This document shows, piece after piece, positions 1-7,843 of a stretch of 64,000 nucleotides of DNA. A program made the position numbers and the translations under genes. Position 1 is the stretch's first letter, and each line of letters begins with the position of its first letter. The notes under the pieces are model-generated. The model had not been told where the DNA came from. It saw only the letters and a list, made by a program, of their open reading frames with translations, and ran no database searches. This DNA is from UBA1351 sp963677885 (GTDB lineage: Bacteria > Bacillota > Clostridia > Lachnospirales > Vallitaleaceae), in assembly GCA_963677885.1 (NCBI GenBank), contig OY782500.1, forward strand, positions 4,650,001-4,714,000. Reading direction: 5' to 3'.

Positions 1-2
1 AC

Positions 3-308
3 CGTTATGATTCAGTCCTTGAAGATCTTGACAGACGGTATTTGGAAACCGCTGATTTTGTTCTGAAACGCTGGTTTAAGGACGTGTTTATGGATGCTGA
101 TACCAACCGTATATACGACTTTAGAACTCCTGATCGAAAAGACCAGCTCTTTAAACAAAAAGAAAAAGACTGGATTCCTTTTGGATATTCCAAAGAATAT
201 CTGGACAGCATGAAATCAATGGACTTCTGGAACCATGAATACGAATTGATAAAGGACATTGATGCATCCATTAAGGCCATGCGATCAGAAGATTGGGAGG
301 GCAAATAA
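3..308 (+). CDS. C-terminal fragment of an unrecognised protein upstream of ygeY
   Basis: The reading frame is open from the first bases of the window and ends in TAA at 306-308, so only about 101 C-terminal residues are visible. The fragment is charged and rich in aromatic residues (for example RWFKDVF and KDWIPFGYSKEY), with no membrane segment or cysteine motif. I do not recognise the family. Its stop codon directly abuts the ygeY start codon, so it is almost certainly translated as part of the same purine-degradation operon. Usual partners of ygeY-ygeW clusters are ygeX, ygfK, hyuA and xdh genes. The tail does not look like the ygeX-type ammonia-lyase to me, but I cannot name it. Confidence 0.6.
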   Translation, partial: RYDSVLEDLDRRYLETADFVLKRWFKDVFMDADTNRIYDFRTPDRKDQLFKQKEKDWIPFGYSKEYLDSMKSMDFWNHEYELIKDIDASIKAMRSEDWEGK

Positions 309-1514
309 ATGATACCTTATGATAAAGTCAACCAGCTTGCCCTTAAGTATAGGGAGGATATGAGTCAATTTCTTCGTGATATGATACGAATTCCCAGTGA
401 AAGCTGTGATGAGGAAAGCGTCATTCTTCGGATTAAGGAAGAGATGGAAAAAGTAGGCTTTGATGAAATCATCATAGACCCTATGGGGAACATTATTGGA
501 CGTATGGGTTCCGGTTCCAAGGTGATTGCCTACGACGCCCATATCGATACAGTCGGTGTCGGAAACATGGACAACTGGAATGTTGACCCTTATGAAGGAA
601 TGGAAGATGAATCCATTATTATGGGCCGGGGAGCTTCAGACCAGGAAGGTGGAATGGCTTCCATGGTTTATGGAGCCAAGATCATGAAAGAGCTGGATCT
701 TCTTGGAGATACAACCATCTATATGACTGGAACTGTTATGGAGGAAGACTGTGATGGTCTTTGTTGGCAGTATATTGTGGAAAAAGACGGTATCCGTCCG
801 GAATTTGTTGTGATCACTGAACCAACATCCCTCAACATCTATCGTGGTCAAAGGGGACGAATGGAAATCAGAGTTGAGACTAGCGGTATTTCCTGTCATG
901 GTTCTGCTCCTGAAAGAGGGGATAACGCTATCTACAAAATGGCGCCGATCCTTCTAGAACTCCAGGAACTAAACCATCAACTCCATCATGATGATTTTTT
1001 AGGCAAAGGAACATTGACTGTTTCTGAAATCTTCCATACATCACCATCCAGATGTGCTGTGGCCGACTCTTGCGCTATATCAATAGACAGAAGACTGACC
1101 CATGGCGAGACCTGGGAAGGAGCCATCAAAGAGATTGAGGACCTTCAATCGGTAAAAATGGCAGGAGCAAAGGTATCCCTCTATTCCTATGAGAGAGAGG
1201 CATATACAGGTCTTATATATCCTACAGAATGCTATTTTCCTACCTGGGTTATCCCAGAGGACCATGTAGCTACCAAGACGCTCCAGGATGGTTACAGAGG
1301 CTTGTTTGGGAAAGAGCCCTTAACGGATAAATGGACCTTTTCAACCAATGGAGTTTCCATTATGGGCCGTTATGGTATTCCATGTATTGGATTCGGACCG
1401 GGTCATGAGGAGGAAGCACACGCCCCTAATGAGAAAACCTGGAAAGATGAACTGATGGCGGCTGCAGCCCTTTATGCAGTTGTGCCTATGAACTACCACA
1501 ATCAATCAAGTTAA
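309..1514 (+). CDS. ygeY: YgeY-type M20 family metallohydrolase
   Basis: 401 aa, the normal length of this family. It has the di-zinc M20 peptidase signature: AYDAHIDTVG near residue 75 (metal His and Asp), GRGASDQEGG near residue 105 (bridging Asp), and MEEDCDG with the catalytic and metal glutamates near residue 140. Later come CHGSAPERGDNAIY (dimerisation-domain His) and a C-terminal HAPNE metal ligand. YgeY is a conserved member of the anaerobic purine and uric-acid degradation clusters of gut and soil anaerobes; its exact substrate is not settled, but hydrolysis of an amide or acyl-amino intermediate is expected. It follows the upstream gene without a gap (stop TAA then ATG). It is followed 46 nt later by ygeW. 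The ATG at 309 is the only sensible start given the abutting stop. Confidence 0.88.
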   Translation: MIPYDKVNQLALKYREDMSQFLRDMIRIPSESCDEESVILRIKEEMEKVGFDEIIIDPMGNIIGRMGSGSKVIAYDAHIDTVGVGNMDNWNVDPYEGMEDESIIMGRGASDQEGGMASMVYGAKIMKELDLLGDTTIYMTGTVMEEDCDGLCWQYIVEKDGIRPEFVVITEPTSLNIYRGQRGRMEIRVETSGISCHGSAPERGDNAIYKMAPILLELQELNHQLHHDDFLGKGTLTVSEIFHTSPSRCAVADSCAISIDRRLTHGETWEGAIKEIEDLQSVKMAGAKVSLYSYEREAYTGLIYPTECYFPTWVIPEDHVATKTLQDGYRGLFGKEPLTDKWTFSTNGVSIMGRYGIPCIGFGPGHEEEAHAPNEKTWKDELMAAAALYAVVPMNYHNQSS

Positions 1515-1560
1515 AATATATAATAGATGACAGCGCATTTATGCGACTAAGGAGGTAATA

Positions 1561-2544
1561 ATGAAAACAAATTTTCGAGGTAAACATTTTATAACCTTAC
1601 AGGAATGGTCAAAAGAAGAAATAGAGACCCTTCTTGATGTATCTTTTGATTTGAAACAAAAATTCGCCATGGGTATTCCAACCCCCTATCTTGAATATCA
1701 GACCATGTTCCTAATGTTTTTTGAGCAGTCAACCAGAACAAGGAACTCCATGGAAGCAGGTTTTGCCCAAATGGGTGGCCATGCTAATTTCCTTGATACA
1801 TCTACGATGCAGGTCAGCCATGGTGAAGTTGCCAAGGATACAGCAGTGATTCTGTCATCCTATGGTCATGCTATTGCCTGTAGAAACTGCTTCTGGGAAG
1901 TGGGCAACAAGTACCTTCGGGATATGGCCAAGCACTCCAGAGTACCTATTATGAACTTACAGTGTGACCTCTATCATCCTATGCAGGGAATTGCTGACCT
2001 TATGACCATTAAGGAAAAGACTGAAACCATGAAGAATCTTAAAGTATCCATTATTTGGGCTTATGCTACCAGTCATAAGAAGCCTATAAGTGTACCTCTT
2101 ACCCAGGCTCTATTATTCCCTCGCTTTGGTATGGATGTAACACTTGCTTATCCGGAAGGTTATGATCTTCCTGACTGGGCAATTGAACAGGCTAAGCAGA
2201 ATGCTCTGGATAATGGCGGAAGCTTTAGAATTACCCATGATATGGAAGAGGCCTACAAGGATGCTGATGTGGTTATTCCTAAAAACTGGGGTTCTTGGGT
2301 TAATAACCAAAGTAATGAAGTTGTGGATGATCTTTTGGAATCCTACAAGGGATGGAAGTGTACTGAAGAAATGATGCAATTGGCAAGTCCTAACGTTATG
2401 TATATGCATGCACTGCCTGCTGACCGTGGTAATGAGGTTGAAGATTCAGTCATCGATGGTCCACACTCAATTGTTTATGATGAGGCAGAGAACCGATTAC
2501 ACACCTCCAAAGCTGTTATGCAGTTGACTATGGGTGGAAGATAA
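1561..2544 (+). CDS. ygeW: YgeW-type carbamoyltransferase (short form)
   Basis: 327 aa transcarbamoylase. The carbamoyl-phosphate loop is FEQSTRTRNS (about residue 55), the second-substrate region carries LQCDLYHPMQGIADL, and the C-terminal half has RFGMDVTLAYPEGYDL, WKCTEEMM and HALPADRG, all characteristic of the YgeW group rather than ornithine or aspartate carbamoyltransferases. The enterobacterial YgeW is about 396 aa, so this is a compact form. Its expected role is to transfer or release a carbamoyl group during purine-ring breakdown, giving carbamoyl phosphate for the adjacent carbamate kinase and thus ATP. A good Shine-Dalgarno (AAGGAGGTAATA) sits directly before the ATG. It lies in one operon with ygeY, arcC and the deaminase. 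Confidence 0.87.
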   Translation: MKTNFRGKHFITLQEWSKEEIETLLDVSFDLKQKFAMGIPTPYLEYQTMFLMFFEQSTRTRNSMEAGFAQMGGHANFLDTSTMQVSHGEVAKDTAVILSSYGHAIACRNCFWEVGNKYLRDMAKHSRVPIMNLQCDLYHPMQGIADLMTIKEKTETMKNLKVSIIWAYATSHKKPISVPLTQALLFPRFGMDVTLAYPEGYDLPDWAIEQAKQNALDNGGSFRITHDMEEAYKDADVVIPKNWGSWVNNQSNEVVDDLLESYKGWKCTEEMMQLASPNVMYMHALPADRGNEVEDSVIDGPHSIVYDEAENRLHTSKAVMQLTMGGR

Positions 2545-2575
2545 GGCCACTTGGCTCAATAAGAAGGTGATTTGA

Positions 2576-3535
2576 TTGGAAGAAAATAGACAAACAGTAG
2601 TCGTAGCTGTTGGTGGGAACTCCTTAATACTGGACAAAGAACATGTTGAGGTTGAAGACCAGTACAAGGCTGTCTGCCAAACGGCCAAACATATTGTAGA
2701 GCTGGTAAGGATGAACTATAAGGTTGTCGTAACCCATGGCAATGGTCCTCAAGTTGGTTTTATTCTTAGACGGTCTGAAATTGCAGAAGAAGTAGAACAT
2801 ATGCACCCGGTACCTCTTGTGAGTATCGATGCAGATACCCAGGGAGCTATTGGTTATCAAATACAGCAGGCCCTTCAAAACGAAATGAAGGCCCAGGGAC
2901 TTAACAGACAGGCGGTTACCCTTGTTACCCAGGTAGAGGTGGATCCTGGTGATCCGGCCTTTCTTCGTCCCTCAAAACCTGTTGGAACTTTTTATAGTCA
3001 GGACCAAATAGACATGATTCGTCAGCTGCACCCTAATTGGGATATGGTTGAGGATTCAGGTCGGGGATATCGAAGGGTCGTTCCATCACCTAAACCTAAG
3101 GATATTATCGAGATTGAAGCCATACAAAACCTACTAAACAACAATCATGTGGTTATTGCAGCAGGAGGCGGTGGTATTCCTGTTCTTCGTAATACCGAGG
3201 GTTACCTGGAAGGTGTAAATGCTGTCATTGATAAAGACCATGCATCCAGTATGCTTGCCAAACGACTGGGAGCGGAAATCTTCATCGTTTCCACTGCTGT
3301 CGATTATGTCTGCACTAATTTTGGCCTGCCACACGAAGAAATCATCAAGACCATGACGGTGGCCAGAGCCAAAACCCTTATGATGGACAATCAATTTGGT
3401 GCAGGATCCATGCTGCCAAAGATAGAAGCATGTATTAACTTCGTTGAAAGCACCGGACATGATGCGGTCATTACCAGCCCTAAACAATTAGGAGCTGCCA
3501 TAAAAGGCAATGCAGGTACCCGCATCATTAGGTAA
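2576..3535 (+). CDS. arcC: Carbamate kinase
   Basis: 319 aa, typical length for carbamate kinase (ATP + carbamate from carbamoyl phosphate + ADP in the catabolic direction). Characteristic segments are AVGGNSL at the N-terminus, THGNGPQVG near residue 55, DSGRGYRRVVPSPKP near residue 160, IAAGGGGIPV near residue 205, and the closing GAGSMLPKI and SPKQLGAAIKG segments. The start is TTG at 2576 (MEENRQ), preceded by AAGAAGGTGA; no ATG lies near the conserved N-terminus. Together with ygeW it forms the substrate-level phosphorylation end of the purine catabolic route. The stop is 9 nt before the next gene, whose ribosome site overlaps the arcC stop. Confidence 0.93.
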   Translation: MEENRQTVVVAVGGNSLILDKEHVEVEDQYKAVCQTAKHIVELVRMNYKVVVTHGNGPQVGFILRRSEIAEEVEHMHPVPLVSIDADTQGAIGYQIQQALQNEMKAQGLNRQAVTLVTQVEVDPGDPAFLRPSKPVGTFYSQDQIDMIRQLHPNWDMVEDSGRGYRRVVPSPKPKDIIEIEAIQNLLNNNHVVIAAGGGGIPVLRNTEGYLEGVNAVIDKDHASSMLAKRLGAEIFIVSTAVDYVCTNFGLPHEEIIKTMTVARAKTLMMDNQFGAGSMLPKIEACINFVESTGHDAVITSPKQLGAAIKGNAGTRIIR

Positions 3536-3544
3536 GGAGACCCG

Positions 3545-4849
3545 ATGATTAGAATTTTTAAAGGGTGTATTATACATACACCTACCAAAGATAAATTTGA
3601 AATTTATGAAAATGAATACCTGGTACTAGATGGAAACTTATGTGACCGAATTGTCAGCCAACTGGACCAGGACCTGCTTGACCTGGTTGATAAAGGGGAA
3701 GCTCTGGTTATGGATTATACAGACCACTTGATTATTCCTTCCTTTATTGACCTCCATCTCCATGCACCTCAGTACATTCAAATGGGGGTAGGGCTTCACC
3801 TCCCCCTTATTGACTGGTTAAATCAGTATACCTTCAAGATTGAAGAACGTTTTGCTGATGTCAATTATGCTAAAAAATGTTATCCGGCTTTTGTCAAAGA
3901 CCTTTATGACTGGGGAAGCCTAAGAAGTGTGATTTTTGGCACAATTCATAATGAAAGCAACCAGGTACTGGTTGAAGAGTTGGATAAAAAAGGCTTGTCA
4001 GCCATGGTAGGCAAGGTCAATATGAATCGTTTTACCACTATAGGCCTAACGGAAACGGTCAATCAGTCCCTGGACAAAACCAAAGGATTTATTGATTATT
4101 TAACGGAAAAGCAGGATACCAAGCAGGAAGCAATTGTAACACCAAGATTTGCACCCTCCTGTTCCTATGACTTATTGGATGGGCTGGGCCAGATAGCCGG
4201 AGAAAGAGCTGTTCCGGTACAATCCCATTTATGTGAGACCAGAAGAGAGATGGACTGGGTAAAAGACCTTTTTAAAGACCGGTTGAATGAGGAAAAGACG
4301 TCATACAGCGACGTTTACCATATGACAGGTCTTATGGGTAACACGCCTACCGTCATGGCACATGGGGTTTATCTGGAAGACAGGGACATCAAGCTGTGTA
4401 AAGAAAACCAGGTTTGGATAGCCCACTGTCCGACCTCCAACAACAACCTTTCATCAGGTATTATGCCTTTGACCAAGTATTTGGACCTGGGACTTTCTAT
4501 AGGTCTGGGATCAGATATTGGTGCAGGACATACCTTGGCAATGAACCAAGTTATGGTCTCTGCCATTGAGAACGCCAAAATGCGCCATACATTATTTGGT
4601 GACCGAATGATTATGGAATCAGAAGTCTTTTACCTGTGTACCAAGGGTAACGGGTCTTTCTTTGAGGCTGTCCATCCGGAGAAATCTATTGGAAGCTTTG
4701 AAAAAGGAGCAATGTTTGATGCTCTCATTGTTCATGAGGAACACCCGGTTAGTGGATCGCTGACACCGCTTGAGCAACTTCAGCGTTTCTTATACTGTGG
4801 TGAAAAACAATCCATTAAGAAACGGTTCTTGGAAGGACTTGAAATCTAG
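3545..4849 (+). CDS. guaD: Guanine deaminase / SsnA-like amidohydrolase
   Basis: 434 aa amidohydrolase. Metal-site motifs are all present: DLHLHAPQY near residue 73 (the LHAPQY form is diagnostic of guanine deaminases), QSHLCETRREMDW near residue 227, AHGVYLED near residue 273, CPTSNNNLSSG near residue 300 and GLGSDIGAGHTLAMNQ near residue 325. It should hydrolyse guanine to xanthine plus ammonia. In related clusters this position is occupied by ssnA, a member of the same superfamily, so an aminohydrolase step in purine breakdown is secure even if guanine itself is not proven. It is last in the operon; a short dispersed repeat and a terminator follow. Confidence 0.85.
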   Translation: MIRIFKGCIIHTPTKDKFEIYENEYLVLDGNLCDRIVSQLDQDLLDLVDKGEALVMDYTDHLIIPSFIDLHLHAPQYIQMGVGLHLPLIDWLNQYTFKIEERFADVNYAKKCYPAFVKDLYDWGSLRSVIFGTIHNESNQVLVEELDKKGLSAMVGKVNMNRFTTIGLTETVNQSLDKTKGFIDYLTEKQDTKQEAIVTPRFAPSCSYDLLDGLGQIAGERAVPVQSHLCETRREMDWVKDLFKDRLNEEKTSYSDVYHMTGLMGNTPTVMAHGVYLEDRDIKLCKENQVWIAHCPTSNNNLSSGIMPLTKYLDLGLSIGLGSDIGAGHTLAMNQVMVSAIENAKMRHTLFGDRMIMESEVFYLCTKGNGSFFEAVHPEKSIGSFEKGAMFDALIVHEEHPVSGSLTPLEQLQRFLYCGEKQSIKKRFLEGLEI

Positions 4850-4855
4850 AATATT

Positions 4856-4884
4856 GGTTAGTGTGAAACTTCTTATAGGCGCCC
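4856..4884 (+). repeat. Short dispersed repeat, copy 1 (partial)
   Basis: The segment GGTTAGTGTGAAACTTCTTA just after the guaD stop resembles the left part of two fuller stem-loops at 18744-18791 and 36423-36458, which share GTGAAACTTCC. The right arm is missing here, so this looks like a decayed copy. Confidence 0.45.
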
Positions 4885-4917
4885 AAATCAATAATACTAA
4901 ATAAGCAGCATTACAAA

Positions 4918-4945
4918 AACAGGCATGAGAAATGTCTGTTTTTTT
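4918..4945 (+). terminator. Rho-independent terminator of the purine operon
   Basis: AACAGGCAT pairs with ATGTCTGTT across a 5-nt loop (one G-U pair), followed by a run of T. It ends the ygeY-ygeW-arcC-guaD transcript and abuts the next promoter. Confidence 0.85.
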
Positions 4946-4972
4946 GACATAAAACTTCCAAAGGTGTATACT
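4944..4972 (+). promoter_or_regulatory. Sigma-A promoter of the MarR-type regulator gene
   Basis: TTGACA (4944-4949), 17-bp spacer, TATACT (4967-4972). It is a near-consensus promoter beginning inside the T-run of the preceding terminator. Confidence 0.85.
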
Positions 4973-4995
4973 AATATTACGATAATCGTAATATT
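4973..4995. promoter_or_regulatory. 23-bp palindromic operator over the transcription start
   Basis: AATATTACGAT and ATCGTAATATT form 11-bp perfect arms around a single central A, immediately downstream of the -10 box. Size and placement fit a MarR-dimer operator, so autorepression by the gene at 5045 is likely. A further half-site-like TAACGTAAT follows at about 5001. Confidence 0.75.
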
Positions 4996-5044
4996 TAACA
5001 TAACGTAATAATTAATACTGTATTTGGTAATAAGAAGGTGCCTT

Positions 5045-6412
5045 ATGACAACATCAAGAGATCAATTGATTCAGGAAATGCTTCAAAAAGTCGGATGGCT
5101 GCAGGAAGACTATAATCGATATGAACAGGTTAGGCTTCAAGAGGGTCTGGATTTTAGTCTGGGTCATCGGGAAAAACTCTTACTCCTGCTTTTCGTAACC
5201 AGAGATACGGTGACTATTCGGGATGTGACCAGCTACTTGTCTGTCCCTAACTCTACGGTTACCAGCCTGGTCAACCGACTGGAAGCCGGTGGACTTATAG
5301 AGCGACGATTAAATGCCAGTGATCGAAGGGTGTATGAACTGAGACTGACTGAAGAAGGTAGACGCCTGAAAGATATACTAATAGCCATAAGACTGGAATG
5401 GTTTAAGCGGTTAACCAAATCTTTTGACGTAAAGGACTACGAACGAACATCTATTGGACTAACTAAAATGATGGAGCAGGTACAAACCTATTTTACTGAA
5501 AATTCTAGGAGGTATGTGATGGATCGTTTAAAAATGGAGTATGACCGATTTGGCCCTTGGATTATAGAAATTAAAGAAGCTGGTGAAGTGCCACCACAAT
5601 TTGACAGGGAGAAAGACCGAATACTTGAGGCTGCAAAAGCATTCAAAATTCCTGTAAATGTTGAACGTAGAAAACTTAAACCCGGTATGCCGATGTATGA
5701 TTTCGTCCTCGCTCTTCATGAAGACTATATTGACATTATGGAAAGACATGAGGGAGTTGTTACAGTGGCAAGTATTAATTATAGCGACATCCAGATTTTG
5801 GAGAAAGTCAATGACCTCCTCAACGGACATATATTTATTTATGCAGGACAGAGAGAATTTTCTGTTCCTTATAATCCGGTTTCCGATGAGTTAATTGATG
5901 AAATGATGGATTTCATACGGGAAGGGTTTATAGATAAAGATAAGATGGTGGACCTTGAAGCAGTCAAGAGTATTGATACGATTGAAACAGCATTATATAG
6001 AAACCTTCTCAATGATTTTAAGAAGAAAGAAGCGGTTACCCCCCTTCAATATCAACCCTTTATGGAACTGAAGCACCTTAATTCCAATACCTGGACTAAA
6101 CTTTTGGACCTTATTGAGAAACCTGTCTTGCAGGATTCCCTTTTCCTAACCAATGGATATGAGCTTATGGTCTTTACCAGAGTTAAAGAAGTTAAGAAAT
6201 CCAATGAAACTGACTACGGGTATAGGCAATTGTTTATTCCCCTAAACCTCATTGGAAAAATAAATCTCTTAAGTGATGAAGTAATGGAAGATTTGGGCCT
6301 CTTGGAAATTACAGTTGGAAGTTTGAAAAAAGACATACGTGTCAGCAAAGAATTTGATTTTGATCATATTGAGGACTTGGTTCATGACTACTTATCTGTA
6401 AAAAATGCATAA
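5045..6412 (+). CDS. MarR-family regulator with a large unrecognised C-terminal domain
   Basis: About 455 aa from the ATG at 5045, which has AAGAAGGTG at the right distance; an in-frame TTG at 5024 lies upstream of that site and is unlikely. Residues roughly 40-130 are a MarR winged helix: VTIRDVTSYLSVPNSTVTSL is the recognition region, followed by NRLEAGGLIERR and the wing DRRVYELRLTEEGR. Ordinary MarR proteins are about 150 aa; here some 300 further residues follow, without membrane segments or cysteine clusters, containing repeated acidic/hydrophobic segments such as SVPYNPVSDELIDEMMDFI. I cannot assign that part; it may sense a ligand. The gene has its own promoter with a palindrome on it and follows the purine operon, so regulation of purine genes or of itself is plausible. 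Confidence 0.8.
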   Translation: MTTSRDQLIQEMLQKVGWLQEDYNRYEQVRLQEGLDFSLGHREKLLLLLFVTRDTVTIRDVTSYLSVPNSTVTSLVNRLEAGGLIERRLNASDRRVYELRLTEEGRRLKDILIAIRLEWFKRLTKSFDVKDYERTSIGLTKMMEQVQTYFTENSRRYVMDRLKMEYDRFGPWIIEIKEAGEVPPQFDREKDRILEAAKAFKIPVNVERRKLKPGMPMYDFVLALHEDYIDIMERHEGVVTVASINYSDIQILEKVNDLLNGHIFIYAGQREFSVPYNPVSDELIDEMMDFIREGFIDKDKMVDLEAVKSIDTIETALYRNLLNDFKKKEAVTPLQYQPFMELKHLNSNTWTKLLDLIEKPVLQDSLFLTNGYELMVFTRVKEVKKSNETDYGYRQLFIPLNLIGKINLLSDEVMEDLGLLEITVGSLKKDIRVSKEFDFDHIEDLVHDYLSVKNA

Positions 6413-6456
6413 AAGAGTCTGGATTGACCACTTTATACCGTTAAATATCTAACAAA

Positions 6457-6484
6457 GGGCTAGTAAAATTTTACTAGTCCTTTT
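6457..6484 (+). terminator. Rho-independent terminator after the MarR-type gene
   Basis: GGGCTAGTAAAA and TTTTACTAGTCC form a 12-bp self-complementary stem with one G-U pair, followed by TTTT. The arms allow termination on either strand. Confidence 0.75.
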
Positions 6485-6533
6485 CTCTGCCTAAAGCCTT
6501 TATTCTAACGTCTTAAAGTCGGCATAATAAAAC

Positions 6534-6551
6534 AGAGTAAACGTTTACTCT
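6534..6551. promoter_or_regulatory. LacI-family operator 1 (upstream of the inositol transporter)
   Basis: AGAGTAAACGTTTACTCT is an 18-bp perfect palindrome with the central CG step typical of LacI-family operators. It lies 83 bp upstream of the -35 box and 125 bp from operator 2, a distance compatible with repression looping. Confidence 0.85.
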
Positions 6552-6633
6552 ACTAAAATGCAAAATGAAATATGGTTTTGTCAAATAAATAACAAGAGAA
6601 AGTGTTCAAAATAAACAAAAAGAAAATCGATTA

Positions 6634-6662
6634 TTGACTTTTATATGGGCAGTAAGTATAAT
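6634..6662 (+). promoter_or_regulatory. Sigma-A promoter of the inositol transporter operon
   Basis: TTGACT (6634-6639), 17-bp spacer, TATAAT (6657-6662). The operator at 6676-6691 covers the expected transcription start. Confidence 0.87.
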
Positions 6663-6675
6663 TGCAATATAAGCA

Positions 6676-6691
6676 GAGTAAACGTTTACTT
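6676..6691. promoter_or_regulatory. LacI-family operator 2 over the transcription start
   Basis: GAGTAAACGTTTACTT matches the palindrome of operators 1, 3 and 4 at 15 of 16 positions and begins 14 bp after the -10 box, so a bound repressor would block initiation. Confidence 0.87.
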
Positions 6692-6747
6692 AATCATTTT
6701 CACCAACTGCAAGGGAGCTGTGTTCGATAGCTTCGGTGAAAATGATT
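6692..6747 (+). promoter_or_regulatory. Long stem-loop in the transporter mRNA leader
   Basis: AATCATTTTCACC (6692-6704) and GGTGAAAATGATT (6735-6747) are perfect 13-bp complements. The 30-nt loop contains a smaller possible hairpin (GAGCT with AGCTTC). Only a short T-run follows, so this may be a weak attenuator or a 5' stabilising structure. Confidence 0.6.
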
Positions 6748-6793
6748 TTACTTTGCTTCAACTACTAATTAATGAAATTGGAGGGTTTTACAA

Positions 6794-7765
6794 ATGAAAA
6801 AGTTATTTGCACTATTGTTGGTACTGGTTATGACATTCTCATTAGTAGGATGTGGTGAAGAGGAAACAGGATCAGATGAGTCAGGCTCTACAGGCGCCTC
6901 AAGTGAAGAGAAAATTGAAAAAGTTAAAATCGGTGTTTCTATAGCAAACTTTGATGATACTTTTCTGACTTATATGGTAGATGGTATGAAAGCCTATGCT
7001 GAAGCCAACAGTGATAAGATTGAAATCGAGTTCGTAGATGCCAAAGAAGATATGGCTAAGCAAATGGACCAGGTTGAAAATTTCCTGGTTCAGCAAAAAG
7101 ATGCCATTATCGTTGTACCTGTTGATACATCAGCTGCCGGTCCTTTAACATCAGCTGCACAGGCTGATGGTGTACCACTTGTTTATGTTAACCGTAATCC
7201 TGGTGATCTTCCTGAAAACACCTATTATGTTGGTTCAGAGGAAATTGTTGCCGGAAGACTTCAGATGGAATTTTTAGTTGAGAACATGGGTGAAGAAGGT
7301 AAAGTTGCAATTCTTATGGGTAAACTCGACAATGAAGGTGCTATCAAGAGAACTGAAGGTAACAAGGAAGTGGCTTCCGGTTACCCAGGTATTGAAATCG
7401 TTGAAGAGCAAACCGGTAAATGGCAACGTAATGAAGGTATGATGGTTGCAGAGGACTGGTTGAATAAATATGATGATTTGGATGCTATCCTTTGTAATAA
7501 TGATGACATGGCTCTAGGTGCCGTTCAAGCCCTTAAGGATGCCGGTCGTGAAGATATTTTTGTCCTGGGTGTAGACGCTACACCAGATGGTATTGCTGCT
7601 CTTGAGGCAGGGTCCCTTGCAGCAACAGTATTCCAGGATGCAGCCGGCCAAGGTGGCGGTGGTGTTGAAGTTGCATATCTTGCAGCCAGTGGAGAATTCG
7701 TAGCACAGGAAACCTGGATTCCTTTCGTACTTGTAACTCCAGATAATGTTGCTGATTTTAAATAA
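6794..7765 (+). CDS. Sugar/inositol ABC transporter, substrate-binding lipoprotein
   Basis: 323 aa. The N-terminus is a lipoprotein signal (MKKLFALLLVLVMTFSLVGC, lipobox LVGC with the lipidated Cys at 20) followed by an acidic Ser/Gly linker. The body is a periplasmic-binding-protein type 1 fold of the ribose-binding class (VKIGVSIANFDDTFLT, QKDAIIVVPVDTSAAG, LDAILCNNDDMALGAV, FVLGVDATPDG). It should capture the sugar or polyol outside the membrane for the ATPase and permease that follow. The operators at its promoter also control the iol catabolic genes, so myo-inositol or an isomer is the likely ligand; this is inferred from context. The ribosome site is GGAGGG before the ATG. Confidence 0.88.
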   Translation: MKKLFALLLVLVMTFSLVGCGEEETGSDESGSTGASSEEKIEKVKIGVSIANFDDTFLTYMVDGMKAYAEANSDKIEIEFVDAKEDMAKQMDQVENFLVQQKDAIIVVPVDTSAAGPLTSAAQADGVPLVYVNRNPGDLPENTYYVGSEEIVAGRLQMEFLVENMGEEGKVAILMGKLDNEGAIKRTEGNKEVASGYPGIEIVEEQTGKWQRNEGMMVAEDWLNKYDDLDAILCNNDDMALGAVQALKDAGREDIFVLGVDATPDGIAALEAGSLAATVFQDAAGQGGGGVEVAYLAASGEFVAQETWIPFVLVTPDNVADFK

Positions 7766-7779
7766 TAGGTAAACAAACC

Positions 7780-7808
7780 ATGAGGAGGAGGCTTAGCCTT
7801 CTCTTCAT
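7780..7808 (+). promoter_or_regulatory. Intercistronic stem-loop after the binding-protein gene
   Basis: A 13-bp stem (two G-U pairs) with a TTA loop lies between the binding-protein and ATPase genes. Such structures commonly protect the upstream part of the message, giving more binding protein than membrane components. Confidence 0.6.
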
Positions 7809-7843
7809 ATGTAACTCGTGCAGCATATAAGGAGGAATTTGAC

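Noticed and set aside
1..308. Assignment of the first fragment to ygeX
   Set aside because: The visible C-terminal residues do not resemble the end of the diaminopropionate ammonia-lyase as I know it, so it was left unnamed.
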